Shown here one piece after another: positions 1 through 12,772 of a DNA stretch of 64,000 nucleotides; positions within the stretch are counted from its first letter, which is position 1; each line of letters starts with the position of its first letter. The notes under the pieces are model-generated. The model was not told the origin of the DNA and made no database searches. It saw only the letters and a program-made list of their open reading frames with translations. The stretch lies in contig WTXD01000031.1 in NCBI GenBank assembly GCA_022496205.1, positions 62,001-126,000 of the forward strand. The letters are read 5' to 3'. Source of the DNA: Gloeopeniophorella convolvens. Taxonomy: Eukaryota > Basidiomycota > Agaricomycetes > Russulales. A program made the translations under genes and the position numbers.

Positions 1-1532
<1,532 letters not shown>

Positions 1533-3566
1533 ATGCTTTCCCCTCCCCACGAAACCATCTATCGGGATCGATACAATATAGGGTCCGCTTCCGCCCATCA
1601 GGAACTTCTGGATGTCGGCTCTTCCAGCGATGGCGACAGCCTTGTCTTGAGCCCGGGCCACGAGGCCGTCGGTAACGGCCAAGTTCCGCAGGCGCTCCCT
1701 GGCCAAGCCCACGAAGGATCTACCCCAGCCTCGTCTGCTTCTGCCGCTAGCTCCGTGGTAACGGCACCTGTGGCCTCTCAAAGTGCTGTGGCTCCTTCAC
1801 CACTGTCTTCCACCTCGGATAGCCCTCCGACGGGATCACCGAATCCGTCGGCTACGACATCAGCCGTCTCACTCACAAGCTCACCATCGTCTGCTCAGGT
1901 ATGTAGCACCGTTTTTACCCTTTTAGCAAGTATTTGCTCACAGACTGCGCTGTAGTCCACGTCGTCTATCACCCCCTCTGTGAGTACATGCGGTTTCGCG
2001 TATCTAGCGTCGTTCTCACATGAGCTATAGCCTGTTTCTGAAACACAAAGTACACCCACAACACCATCTTCATCCGACTCCGCACTTCCGTCGCCGTCTA
2101 GCGATGCTGCGCATACACCCAGTCAGTCAAGCTCGTCGCTCAGCTCGACCTTGTCGTCTGTGCAATCGTCGCCCACCTCAGCAGGGCCGACAGCAGCTGC
2201 GATAAACAACTCTCGGAATGGCCATGGTGCCCCTTTCTGGGTTGGGATTTCTCTCATCGCCGTTGCTGGTGTCGCCGCCATCATTGCTCTCTTCATCTGG
2301 TGGCTACGCATCCGGAAGCGCTCAAGTCGCCGTCCCTGGGAGACACGTTGGCGCTGGGGCCGCCTTAACAGCTACAGGTTCCCAGACGATGCTGTATCTG
2401 CCTCCGGAGCGGGCGCATCCTGGTGGCAGCCGCATGGCGATCGCGACGTTGGTGAGCCGCGGCGCAGCACGAGCAACCTTCCGTCGCCTCAGATGGCAGC
2501 CTGTGAGCCTACCCTCCCCGCCATCGCAATGACCTCGCCGTTTTCGCATGGGCCATACCCGACCCTGCGCCGCCTGCCGCTGGAGCTTCGTCCGTCCGAC
2601 TCGAGCGTGCCTGGGATCGTGCAGGACATCGGTTCCCTGCAGGTCGCCAACCTTGTTGCAGGCGACATTCTCACGTCCGGCGACGAATCAAGCCGCCCGA
2701 CGACGGTACTCGACGACGTCGGCACGCCACGCGAACTATCCGCAATGTTCAAACCGCGCTATCTGAGCCTTAACGGATCTGGTGGGCTTGACGTGCCCTG
2801 GGCACCGACGCCGCCTCCAGAGCAATCACCATTGCAGGAGCAAGCACTCAACACGACCGCTCCTCTCAATCCCAACAGGTGGAAGGAACGCCTGGAAGGT
2901 TCCGCCACGCAAAATGCTGAGCCGTTGACTCAAGGTCCTCAGCCAGGAGTTATTGAAACATGGCGGGACTCCTTGCGGAACAACATCGCGAGTGCATTCG
3001 GAGCGTTCACCGCCACCGCACCTGCGCGCCCTGATGTGACCACATACGACTGGCGTATGACGACACCGATGGTGATGCGCGCCGCGTCGGTTGCATCGAC
3101 AACTTCCAAACCCTGGAGCCTCGAAGAGACACACGACGGTGCCGGCGTCGTACACATTCGCGACGTGCCAGCTGCACCCGCGTCTGTGCCGTCGCTCGGC
3201 TCCACCCCGCTACCAACGCCGCCCGGTCTGCGGTCTCCGCCGACGAGTGCGCTTATCCCGCCCCGCCTGCCTCACCTGCCGCCGCCAGCAGTTCCGCGCA
3301 CCAGCGGGAGCTCGCGCAGCGTTTCGACGCGACGCTTGCACGGCTCGCGCCATCAGAACCCGCTCGTGCGCAGCCCGTCGTCTTCCGCGCGCTCCGCAAC
3401 ATCCGTCGGATCCGAAATGTCGCGGGCGTCGGGTGCCGCGCGCTGGTCGCGACTTTCGGAGAAGGAGGAAGCAGCGCGCCGCGCGTTGAGACAGCGCCGG
3501 CGACGGTCAGTCAGCACCGCACGGCGGCGGACACGCAGCTCTGTTCGCGGAGGCGCGCTCGCATAG
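1533..3566 (+). CDS. Single-pass membrane protein with Ser/Thr-rich ectodomain and long Pro/Ser/Arg-rich tail
   Basis: Three exons join in frame: 1533-1898, 1956-1979 and 2031-3566. Both introns are short (57 and 51 nt) with GTATGT/GTGAGT donors and TAG acceptors. The product is about 640 residues. Its first part is a low-complexity Ser/Thr/Pro/Ala stretch typical of O-mannosylated ectodomains. One strong transmembrane helix follows (FWVGISLIAVAGVAAIIALF), then a stop-transfer run WWLRIRKRSSRR. The remaining 400-odd residues are cytoplasmic, with Pro-rich segments and a very basic C-terminus. This is the Skg6/Mid2-like layout common in agaricomycetes, where such proteins are presumed wall or surface sensors. 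No signal peptide is visible, so the first exon may lie upstream and the start at 1533 is provisional. The tail and the two introns are secure; the function is inferred from architecture only. Confidence 0.72.
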
Positions 3567-3589
3567 ATTGTAACGCAGCACGATGCATG

Positions 3590-4878
3590 TCAGAGTTTGC
3601 TAGCCAGTCTTATCGGCCATATGCCGGTCTTCAATTCTCCGCGTTCATGCTTGTTCCACCACGCTAAGATGGTCTCGACGACCTCGTCTTTGTGCTTTGT
3701 AGGGTCAGTGGGGTGTGTTTTTGGGTCAAGCATAGCACGCACCTCTTTGAAGTGATGGCCGGCCTTCTCAATGAGATGAAGGTTATGGGTGCCCGGCGAC
3801 CGCTTGCTAAAGATATGCGCGTGAATGATTGCATCGTATCTGCAGCCTGTGCGTCAGCGCGGGATGTTGCTATTACATGAGAAGCGTACGGCGGTGCGTC
3901 CTTATCTAGCATCCCGTGTATGGTCAAGACGTCGGTCCGTGCAGGGAACTGGGTTTGCACGATGGACGTGTCCCACCTGGACCACTCATGGACGACGTCC
4001 CAATTCACGGGTATGACCATAGCTTTACCCGCAACGACGACGTGCCAGTCCATGTAACCATTCTTGATAAGCTCAGTCTCTCTCTTGGAGTCTATGAATT
4101 CCAAGGCCGAGTCAGCCCATCATAGCGCAAATGATACGTGGGAAGAGCTCACGTTCAAGAATTATCTGCAGGACAGAAAGGGCTGAGCTGGGTAAGTCGA
4201 TCCGAGCGGAGGTACAGCACCTCCATGCGGTAATAGCCAGATACGTTAACAAAGGCGCCGACTTGCCTGCCCTCGGCAGATGTGCATAGCCAGTGAATGG
4301 CAACGATGCTGCCACGTGAATGACCGATGACCAGATCAACAACATAGCCGTATGTCCGGGCCAGGTATGCAACTACCGCACGCAGGTCCTGCACTTCATT
4401 CGCGAAGCCCGCATACCCCCAGGTGCCGCCGGACTCATGGAGACCCCTGCGATCGAGGTCATAAACATTATGCTCATCCGCGAATGCACGAGGAAGAAGG
4501 TTACCGAAAGTCGAACCGGAAATTGTCTAGCGGAAGACGACCAGCCAGCCGTTTCTGGAACAGGTAATCCTTATGCCTGGCGAGATGCAGGATAAGTGAA
4601 AGGGCGTTGGGTGTGCAGAAGGTGTACCCCAAACCACCATGGAGGATCTAGACAACCGTCAGCTATGCGCAGACGCGCATCAGCGTAGAGCGTGGCAGGG
4701 CGCACCAGGGCGATCCTCCGACCTTGGGTCGTTCGTTGGGCTCCAGCTGTTCGAGAATGCCAACGAGTGACACGCCGGGCTCGTCTGGGTGTGGTATAGA
4801 CACTTTGTCGATCGCCTGGCGTTCATCATCTGGGTGTGTATAATGTAAGAAAGTGGGTCGCCTCAAACGCATACACAT
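3590..4878 (-). CDS. Alpha/beta-hydrolase, ectomycorrhiza-regulated-esterase type
   Basis: A minus-strand gene with short exons. Introns that restore one continuous hydrolase frame are 4447-4504, 4166-4220, 4092-4137 and 3840-3889, plus one about 50 nt long at about 4571-4620 and a further 5' one ending just before the ILHGGLGHKDYLFQKRLAG segment. Visible family hallmarks, in order, are a KVSIPHPDEPGVSLVGILEQ N-segment, the oxyanion HGG region, FDFRG, the nucleophile elbow GHSRGS (GxSxG), a late acidic region DVLTIHGMLDKDAPPYDAII, and a catalytic-His context near EKAGHHF. The serine is in GHSRG; the acid is probably the D of MLDKD or PPYD. Known relatives are annotated as ectomycorrhiza-regulated esterases; the substrate is unknown and the enzyme is probably cytosolic, with no signal seen. 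The first intron appears to use a weak donor (AAG|GTCGGA). The true ATG is uncertain: the frame is open to 4878, and an acceptor-like CACCCAG lies at about 4845. Confidence 0.78.
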
Positions 4879-6369
4879 CTCCTGACCTTTATAACTGTCC
4901 AGTTTACCGGAAATACATGTCCGATAGAGGGTGTTGCTCCGTCAGTCTGTTGCGCGTGGTGCCATGCGACCTGTGCGCGGGTCGAAGCGAAAGCCCGGGC
5001 GGTAATGCCGTACACGCCCTCGGGACCTAACGCCGATGATGGCGATCCGGAGGAGTTCGAACTCGGAGGCCCACCTTGGGCCCACCAGTGCTCTGCAACT
5101 CGCACCCCCATTCGCCTAAATACTGGTGGACAGCCTGAAACATCCCGGATCGTGAACTTTTCAGGGAAAAGAGGTCTTGCTTGGGGAATGGTCACTGCGA
5201 CAGAATCGCGACCAGGAGATCGCGATCATTCACAGTAACGGGTGGGGGGATGGCCATCGGACAGGGATTATAGCGATAAGATAAGACTCGAGAAGGGCCG
5301 CCTGCGGCGGCATGTGCCTTTGCTTGCCTCGGCGTTGTGAGATGTTTGTTTTTCAAGAATGCTTTCATGTGCGTATGTAGTACTCAGCACAAGCCGTAAG
5401 TTTCCGTTTCAGTCATCGTACATACAGCCCAACCGTGATCTGGAGAGTATGTTTTGGCCCGCCTTGGTGATAAAGATGTACAGTACGGTATTGCACATCG
5501 ACCCAGCAGTTTCGTGTTTCATTCCCTCTTTCCGTTGCTCTCGGTTCCACTGCAGTGTGATCACGCACCTCCATAACCTCATTCTCGAATAACAAACTCA
5601 GCAACTGACGAAGAGCGCGGCGGTGACTTAAAGGAGGCGCTGCATGCACGAAAGTATGACGGTGAAGGTGGTATGAGGACAGGGCTGCCACCCTCGTCTG
5701 TGGGAATACTGCCACGATCTGACGAGCATGGCGGCGCAGCGAGATGAGCATTGAAGCCTCATTCACTACGGAAGCGTCACGCGCGAGACGGCGGGGTGGC
5801 AGGAGCATCAGATACGACAAGAGGACGGGCTCGCCACTCTCGGTCTGGTCCTTGAAACTACACTTGCTTGAGCATAGCTGCGTTGGGCATAGCGTGCGTT
5901 GACGCACCCCGTCATTGGTCACTTCTGCGTTGGTGCGTGAGGTTCATGGTGGCGGCAGCGTAGCGGCTTTCATTGCTCGTGGTGACAGTGTCGTGCGGTG
6001 CGGGATTGCGTCGGAGTTACGTTATCCGGGTCTACGCACAGAGCGGAGGCCTTGCGTTAAAGATAGGAGCCACACCGGACTGGCGAGGACCTGGCAAGAT
6101 GGCGATGCTCTGGTGGTGAGAGTATTGTAGTAGGAGTGAGAAGGCAGGGCGACATCACGGGCCGTGAATTCCCGCTCTGTGATGTCCGCAATGCACTGGA
6201 ACACTGCCGATGTATGCAGGAGGTGCCTGAGGTGATCGGCAAGTGAGCACAAACGCACTAAGACTCGAATAGAGATGCACAAGAGACGCAGTTTGGGACA
6301 CAATAATGCTTCATCGGATGAGATCGAAGATTGGTTTGGGCATGATTCGATCCAGTAACTCACAGGCGA
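4879..6369. other. Intergenic; no supported gene
   Basis: The longest open frame is 169 codons on the minus strand (5413-5922). It has no motif, no introns and skewed composition, so I do not call it. The stretch contains one copy of a dispersed repeat (about 5105-5180) and ends at the large inverted repeat. Confidence 0.5.
5110..5180. repeat. Dispersed ~75-bp repeat, copy 1
   Basis: The core TGAAACATCCCGGATCGTGA followed by GGGAAAAGAGGTCTTGCT matches 9198-9243 with a few substitutions, in the same orientation. Weaker similarity extends about 30 bases to the left. It is too short and diverged to assign to a transposon family. Confidence 0.7.
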
Positions 6370-6737
6370 AAAGCTGCACAATTGCATACGGACGGATGCC
6401 GAGCGGGAGCGAGCACGGAGAGGAGCGAGTTCAATGGCACGCACTGGCAGCGGCCTGGAGAGGAGGCTAGAGAAGCCTGGAGCGGCGGAAGCTGGCGGGA
6501 GCGGTCCGGCGTGAGAACAAAAGAATGCATATGATTAGATATGATTGGAGAGCTATAAACGCCCGTAATAATCCATATGCATTCTTTTGTTCTCACGCCG
6601 GACCGCTCCCGCCAGCTTCCGCCGCTCCAGGCTTCTCTAGCCTCCTCTCCAGGCCGCTGCCAGTGCGTGCCATTGAACTCGCTCCTCTCCGTGCTCGCTC
6701 CCGCTCGGCATCCGTCCGTATGCAATTGTGCAGCTTT
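6370..6737. repeat. Perfect 164-bp inverted repeat with 40-nt spacer
   Basis: Bases 6370-6533 are the exact reverse complement of 6574-6737; I checked base pairing at both arm ends and found no mismatch along the arms. The 40-nt spacer (6534-6573) is AT-rich. The arms are GC-rich, begin AAAGCTGCACAATTGCA and contain no convincing coding frame beyond mirror-image open frames. No clear target-site duplication flanks it. It could be a foldback or MITE-like element, a recent palindrome-forming rearrangement, or a fold-back assembly artefact. Confidence 0.95.
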
Positions 6738-6870
6738 GAAAGCACCTTGCAAAGGCAATTAGATCGACCATGAGGTCATCGGAACGGTATCGCAATGGTG
6801 AGCGGCCAGATAAATCACGGCCCGGTCATGAGAATTGCGAACTTGACCGCCTTCCGTAATCGCTCGACAG

Positions 6871-8979
6871 ATGGTTAATGTTCCCATCGAACCCAACCTC
6901 GAGGAGTACGTCAAGACTCCAGAGTTCGATCGCCAGTGCCTCGAAAAAGCACGCAAGCGCGTCGCCTTATCCTGACGAGAGCGGTGACTCTGATGAAGAT
7001 GGCTCGTGGTCCAGCGACGACAGCGTCTCTAGTGCTACCACCGTTGAATCCACCCCCTACGAAGTTCCCAAGATTGAGGCGAATCTCTACTATGCCGGTG
7101 TGGGTCCAAAGGGACGCGTGCCTAAGCTCATTTATAGGACCTCTGATGACGAATTCGAGGAGCCCTCTGGCCCTGAGGCGTACAAGCGCCTCATGAGGGT
7201 TGTTGCCGTTCCAGATAGTCACGAGTTCGGTCAGAATGGAATGTGGGACGCGGTTCGCGACCAGGTGCGTGGCCTTCTCGTTACGCAATAATTTCTTGGT
7301 TAACATTCGTTCTACATAAGGTTGTGGCGTTACTCAACCAGAGGAACATTAAAGTCTCATCTGTCGATTTCGTCCGTTTCACGTGGCTCAACAAGAAGGC
7401 GGACCAGGAGATCGAGGAGGAGGACGATGACGACGACGACGACGATGCCAAGGAAGAGGAAGACGTCACCTACGAGATATCCCATCCATCCAGCCCGTCG
7501 AGGACGTAGAACGTCACTACACCAACCCTACCATCTGGATTGGCGTCTTGCCCGAGACTCTCACCGGTGCCGTTGCGCACGAGTCATCCAAGGATATCCG
7601 TGCCTTGCTCGACTCGCTCCAGGTCCAGAACGTCGACATCGCCTATCGTGAGTCGGTCTACAAGACCTTGCACGGTCACGGTCCAGCCCTTTTCCGCCCC
7701 GTTGAAGACGGTGACCCTCTCAAGGACGTCATCGACAACGTCTCTGTTTCCCTCAGTCTTCCCATTGCTGGTCGTAAGACTACTATGCAAGGCACTCTTG
7801 TCCCTACTTCCGCGTCGGCGACAAGCTCTATGCCATCACTGTCCGTCACAACGTCTTCTTGCTCAACGGGGACAACGAGTTATATAGGTACCACGGTACT
7901 TTTTTTTAATTTACTTGACACACCCTTGAAATCCAAGAGCTTTTCTGACTCTAGCCATGTCAGAATCTGCACCAAGAAGGAGGTCCTTGTCATGGGCGCG
8001 CCCGCCTTCACAAACTACCTGGTCTCCATCCAGGCCCTTATTGGCACGCACATTGACTCGGTCGAATATCTCGAGAATAAAATCAACACGCTCAAAACTA
8101 GGGTGCAGGATGGAATCAACGTCGAAGAGTCGCAGATCAAGCTGGACGAGAACGAGGCCGAGCTTTCCAAGACGCGCACCAAGATCGACAATCTCAAGAC
8201 GTTCTTTGTCGACATCAAGAAGAGGTGGAGCAAGCGCAAGGACCGAGTCATTGGGTTCGTCCGCTGGGCTCCCCCCATCGGTGCCGGTGTTGCTCCTCAC
8301 CGCTATACCCGCGACCTATGCGTCATCGAGCTGTACAAGGACAAGTTTAAGCACATGATCGGCAACGTTCTGAGCCTTGGTGCGGTGCTAATTAGTCTAT
8401 ATTTTCATTGAACACGTCGCTTTGAAATGTCATACGTCTCTCTCTTCCACAGGTCCGGGGTTGTCCCCTTCGAAGCTCAAAGCCTTGATGTACGAACGTA
8501 TCGACGTCCCATCCGAGTTCAAGTACCCCGAAGACGGTCTCCTTACCCTTGGGGGCATGCTCACCGCCGATCAGGTCAACAACCCCAACACCTTGAACCT
8601 CCAAGGCGATCGCATTCGTCGCGTTCTCAAGCGCGGCTTCACCACCAACACCACGGTTGGCACGCTCACCAGGTTTATGTCTTTCGTCCGCAAGTACTTC
8701 CCCACCGGCAATGTGGAGTCGCTCGAGGTGCCCATCCTTTCTCACGAGCACGACTCCGGCACCTTCTCCAAAGGAGGTGATTCTGGATCTCTCATCGTCT
8801 CCGCCCTCGGCGAGTTTGTTGCGTTGCTCACTGGCGGGACGAACAAGGGAACGGATGCCGGCTCCGACATCACCTTCGCCACTCTCTTCGAGTGGGTCTG
8901 GCATCTCGTCAAGGAGGAGTTCCCCGATGCCAATCTGTATTTTGACAACCTTGAAGAATTCTTCGCCGACGTGGCCTAG
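6871..8979 (+). pseudogene. Trypsin-fold serine-protease-like protein, frame broken three times
   Basis: Exons 6871-7263, 7321-7887, 7955-8379 and 8453-8979 are separated by introns of 57, 67 and 73 nt, all GT..AG. The protein begins MVNVPIEPNLEEYVKTPEFD, has an acidic linker (run of eight Asp near 7425-7450), and contains a YAITVRHNVF segment that could hold the catalytic His. A coiled-coil-prone helix insert lies at about 8050-8220. Near the end KGGDSGSLIV matches the nucleophile loop of S1-fold peptidases, followed by LGEFVALLTGG. Paralogues of this kind are common, mostly uncharacterised, agaricomycete proteins. Three one-base shifts are needed to read through: near 6966, 7478 and 7800. 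The flanking protein stays well conserved on each side, so these are recent mutations or sequence errors rather than old decay. The function is inferred from the GDSGS loop only. Confidence 0.7.
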
Positions 8980-10287
8980 GTTCGTTTCTTTTTCTTCCTT
9001 CTTTAATTAACGACCCTACTGTATAATAAGTGCAAACACGACTTTCGTCTTTGGGGGGTTTTTTTTCTGCGACTCCTTCCCTCTCCTGTACTATGCTTAA
9101 CCGGGATATGCACACGACCGGGATATGCACATTTTGGAAAGATCAGCCTCGCGCGCACTGTTCACCTACATACTTACTGTCGGTGGACACGTCAACTCTG
9201 AAACATCCGGGATCGTGAAATCCTCGGGGAAAAGAGGTCTTGCTGTCATCTCGGGTGCATATTATATTGAAAAGCCGGGAGAGCGAAGCAAGGTTAAAGA
9301 CGACGTACTTTCTAATTGTTTTCGAGCTGAGCTACTATGACCACGGTATTGTCGCCAATGTGTCATCTCGTCAACTAATCATCAGCAAGTGCTAGTGACC
9401 ATAGATCAGCACTTCAGGGCGCTTCAGGTGGCGCCTCCATGGGGGTGACTGGGGATGAGGGCACCCAGAAGAATCAAGATGCCGTCTAGGCCACGAAACC
9501 CGACCCCGGAGCGTCCAGTAATCAACCGCTTGCTTACGCACCTTACATGACATGTCATATATCAAATCCCGTGTTCTGGTAAGCCCTGAACCTGCTATGG
9601 ATATTCTAACGCCCGCTGAATATGCTGACCTGCCGATGTGTAGGATGGAGGCATCTTCGGAATTCGTCATCTGTCTATCTTGGCTCCTTGGCACAATTGA
9701 GCATGGTATGTGAACGAGTACCGCGTGGCAGACGGAAGGAACGCCACGGCTTTCCATTACTCGAACGATCAGAACGGTCTGCAGCTTGCGTAGGCGGCGT
9801 TCGATACTCGCGCGAGCAATCGAAAATGGCTCCTTGACTGTCTCTGTATGAAGCTTGATGTTGAAAGAATGCTCAATCGGGGGCATGTGCGACCTTGCTG
9901 CTCGCGCTGGCAGCGGGTGAACTCTGTCGAGGTCAGGTCGTATCTTCCGAGGAGTCGTAGCATGAGTCCGGGTGATGACGTTGCATGGAGATGATTATGA
10001 CAGAAGAAGTTTTCGTGAACCACCCAATCATGCGACCGATTCATCATCCTTATGAAGCAAACACTTGAACGAGTGAATATCCACAGTAGACATTAAAGGA
10101 TCCCTAGCGCGAAAAGGCTGAGTTAACCATCGATCTCTAATTTGTAAGAATGGACAACCCCAAGGATGTGAGTATCGTGAATCCATGTAAGCTCTCGTAA
10201 CTTGTTGGGCTGATATATTATCGATGCGAATCTGGTATGAAACGAGGACTGCCGGTCGTCACCATCTGGGAGATCGCGGTGTCACGG
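8980..10287. other. Intergenic; one repeat copy, no supported gene
   Basis: A T/TTC-rich 3' region follows the protease-like gene. The second copy of the dispersed repeat lies at about 9170-9250. A 164-codon minus frame at 9392-9886 has no recognisable motif or splice structure and is not called. Confidence 0.5.
9170..9250. repeat. Dispersed ~75-bp repeat, copy 2
   Basis: Shares CTGAAACATC..GGATCGTGAA and GGGAAAAGAGGTCTTGCT with 5133-5178 in direct orientation. Both copies sit in intergenic DNA beside genes. Confidence 0.7.
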
Positions 10288-12130
10288 TCACCACAACACC
10301 TCCACCTGTCCGACCAGTCGTCGCAGCGCGTCCACATCGTCGTCGTAGGCCGGGCAGCCTTTCAGGACAAGCCGCCGAATTGGCCGCCGAGGCGCTGACG
10401 CCTGCTCAGAATGAGCGGCAGCCTGACACCAACATGGGATTCGCGCAGACGAACGCCCCACACTTCGAGGGTCTCCAACTCGAGCAGAGGCTCAGGGGCT
10501 TGGTCTTCGGGAGGCACTAGAAGGGACAAGCATGCCAGGGCTGCGGTGTCATTGTCCGGTAGGATGAGGTGTACGGTTCGTGGAAAGTACTCGATGACGT
10601 CACGCCACATCTCAAGGTCGCTTGTCTGGAGTAAGAGTGTGTGGGCGAACGACGGGGGAAGAGCTCGATACGCTGTACGCATGGGGCCTGACAATGATTC
10701 GCCGGGGAAGCCATCAAAGTATAAGTTCAAGTCCGTATCGGCATCGCAAGGCGTTTCTACATCCAGGACGGGAAATGGTTCGTACAGAGTAGGGTGGACG
10801 ACCAGCTGTAACCCGAATTCTGGGCCTATTTCATAGTAAATCGCGACGAGCCCAGTCACGTTGGTTCCCTCGGGTTTGTTGTGGAACAAACTGAGTGTTC
10901 GACGTATGAGCGGGTTTGCCTCTTCTTCTGCTAGAGTGCAAAAATGGAAGGAGATCCGGACCTGAGAAAGGGAGGGAAATTCGAGATGGTCGCCTATATA
11001 GACGCAGTCGGAGGCGTCCCCGCCTAACACAAGCTTCCGGAGCCGGCGAAGCTCAACACGCTCGTGACTCCCTGGAGCATCTGGTGCTCCAATTGGATCG
11101 TCAGCGAAACACCATCTCAAAACGAGTACTTCCAACGCGGGAGTGCCCTTCAGGAATCCGATGACATTTGTGACGCAAAATGCTGGTTGTATGGAGTGAG
11201 GCTGAGAATCGGAAATGATGATCTCCAAACTAGTGAGGGAATGTATGGGTGGCTGTAGGGGCTGCCAAGAGACGGGAATGTCACAGATTGAGATGCGCTG
11301 GAGACGTGGGCAGCTGCGTGTCAGGAGATTGAGAGACGGGGGTTCTGGAACTGGAACTGGAGGAAAAGACCTGAAGGTCAGGCACAGTTCGATGCTCCGT
11401 AAATCAGGTGCACAGAGGTCGAAGTTGTTGAGGAACGATGTGAATCTCGAATACTCGATATAGCCCTCCACGCTTAGGAGCGATGCGCGCGTGAAGTCAA
11501 TGGGGTCGAATGTGGAGTCCAGGGTGGTGTGGTAATTCGACGGTAGCTTGCCAAAGAAGGAGAGTTTAGGGATGGATCGAGATCGAGAAAGAAAGGTTCG
11601 TAGCCATTCTGGACCCAGGTCGAGGATTATGTGTCTCCACAGGATGGGCTCACTGAGGAAAATCTGCCTCCAGCGCTGACATACATGCGAACATACGATG
11701 TACCCTAGATTTGTTGAAAACTTTAGATCCGGATCGGCGCGGATGGTGCTGTAGGATCTGAAGTAGCTCCCTAAATGCATAGCCTGCTGGACATCGGCCA
11801 CGCTGTCATCTCTGAGTAGCTCGAATATGAGGAGAAGGATGTCGAGTGACAGCCTTGAGATGGGTGAAGGGACGGCATTCCGCTGGGCCTTGAGCAACTG
11901 AAGCTCTTTCGAGATGGTGCCGATCTCATCGTCGAATGCTCTCAGGACGTTGGTGCTATCACCAGGACGAGATCCAGCACCATCTTCGACCCGCAGGGAC
12001 TGCATCTTCTCCAAGATGTCGCGGCGTTTTTGGAAGCACGAACTCCAGTAAGATACAGCACTATTCCAGAATGAACAACTGCCAGGACAGCTAACGGGGG
12101 CACCAATCACCTTTCATACAGGGGACCCAT
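10288..12130 (-). CDS. F-box/LRR-like protein A (one C-terminal frameshift)
   Basis: Exon 1 is 12111-12130 (M-G-P-L-Y-E plus two bases). Intron 12061-12110 is phase 2, and exon 2 opens with SAVSYWSSCFQKRRD. A helix with FDDEIGTISKELQLLKAQRN is followed by the F-box core ISRLSLDILLLIFELLRDD and a SHVCQRWRQIFLSEPILW segment, together about residues 60-160. The rest is an irregular leucine-rich region with HSLTSLEIII, TPALEVLVLRWCF and LRRLRKLVL. The expected ending is RRLVLKGCPAYDDDVDALRR, stopping at 10288-10290. It is reached only if one base is restored near 10376; without it the protein stops early at 10362. F-box proteins recruit substrates to SCF ubiquitin ligases through Skp1; the target here is unknown. 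Length with the correction is about 597 residues, as in the intact paralogues nearby. Confidence 0.82.
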
Positions 12131-12772
12131 GGGAGTTCTTTTATCCATCACGAGTAGCCGGGGAGCAGCAAACGAGTAGAAATGGTGATCGCACAGCGAG
12201 CCGGCAAGAATACAAGAGTAATGGTACGGGCCACCGCCACTGGTTTGCCACTGGTCGGCCACCTGGTGCCAACGAAGAGGGCCGGCGCCAGAAGCGACGA
12301 TATGTAACCGGCACAGCCCGCGTCGGAGTTGCAACCGAATCGACTGGTCTGCATCTGCAGGGTGTAGGTGTACATGTGAACGACTGTCTTCACTTGGCCA
12401 GTCTGTTACGGAGACTAGGTGCAGGGTGCGTCCGCCGCGCGGCCATGAGACGCGCCACCGCGGCTGGCCCAGCACAGTTCTCGCGGGACGCAAACAAGGG
12501 GCCTATGTATACCACGCCTGACCGCGCCAGATATAAATGCGCGCCCGAAGTGGAGGCGCGTCAACTGCACTTGTGCGCGCATCACTACGCGCCTCGCCGC
12601 GTAGCCAGACTCCTCGTTGTCCGGTACGCACGACAATGAAGATTGAAGGTCAACACGCGGCACCGCTGCTTGCCTCTTTTGACATGTCCGCTCGTATGAA
12701 TGATGTATTTCTACCCCTTCGATACATCCACCAACGGACACGCGTCTCCCACAAAACTCTGGACAACTAGAC
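12131..12772. other. Intergenic between F-box gene A and the next F-box pseudogene
   Basis: Upstream region of F-box gene A on the minus strand. Overlapping short frames on both strands show no conserved motif. A TATAAAT-like run lies near 12532-12538. Confidence 0.45.

Noticed and set aside
5413..5922. 169-codon minus frame
   Set aside because: No motif, no hydrophobic pattern or introns, composition of random sequence.
9392..9886. 164-codon minus frame
   Set aside because: Unrecognised, no conserved motif, and the extended region shows no splice structure.
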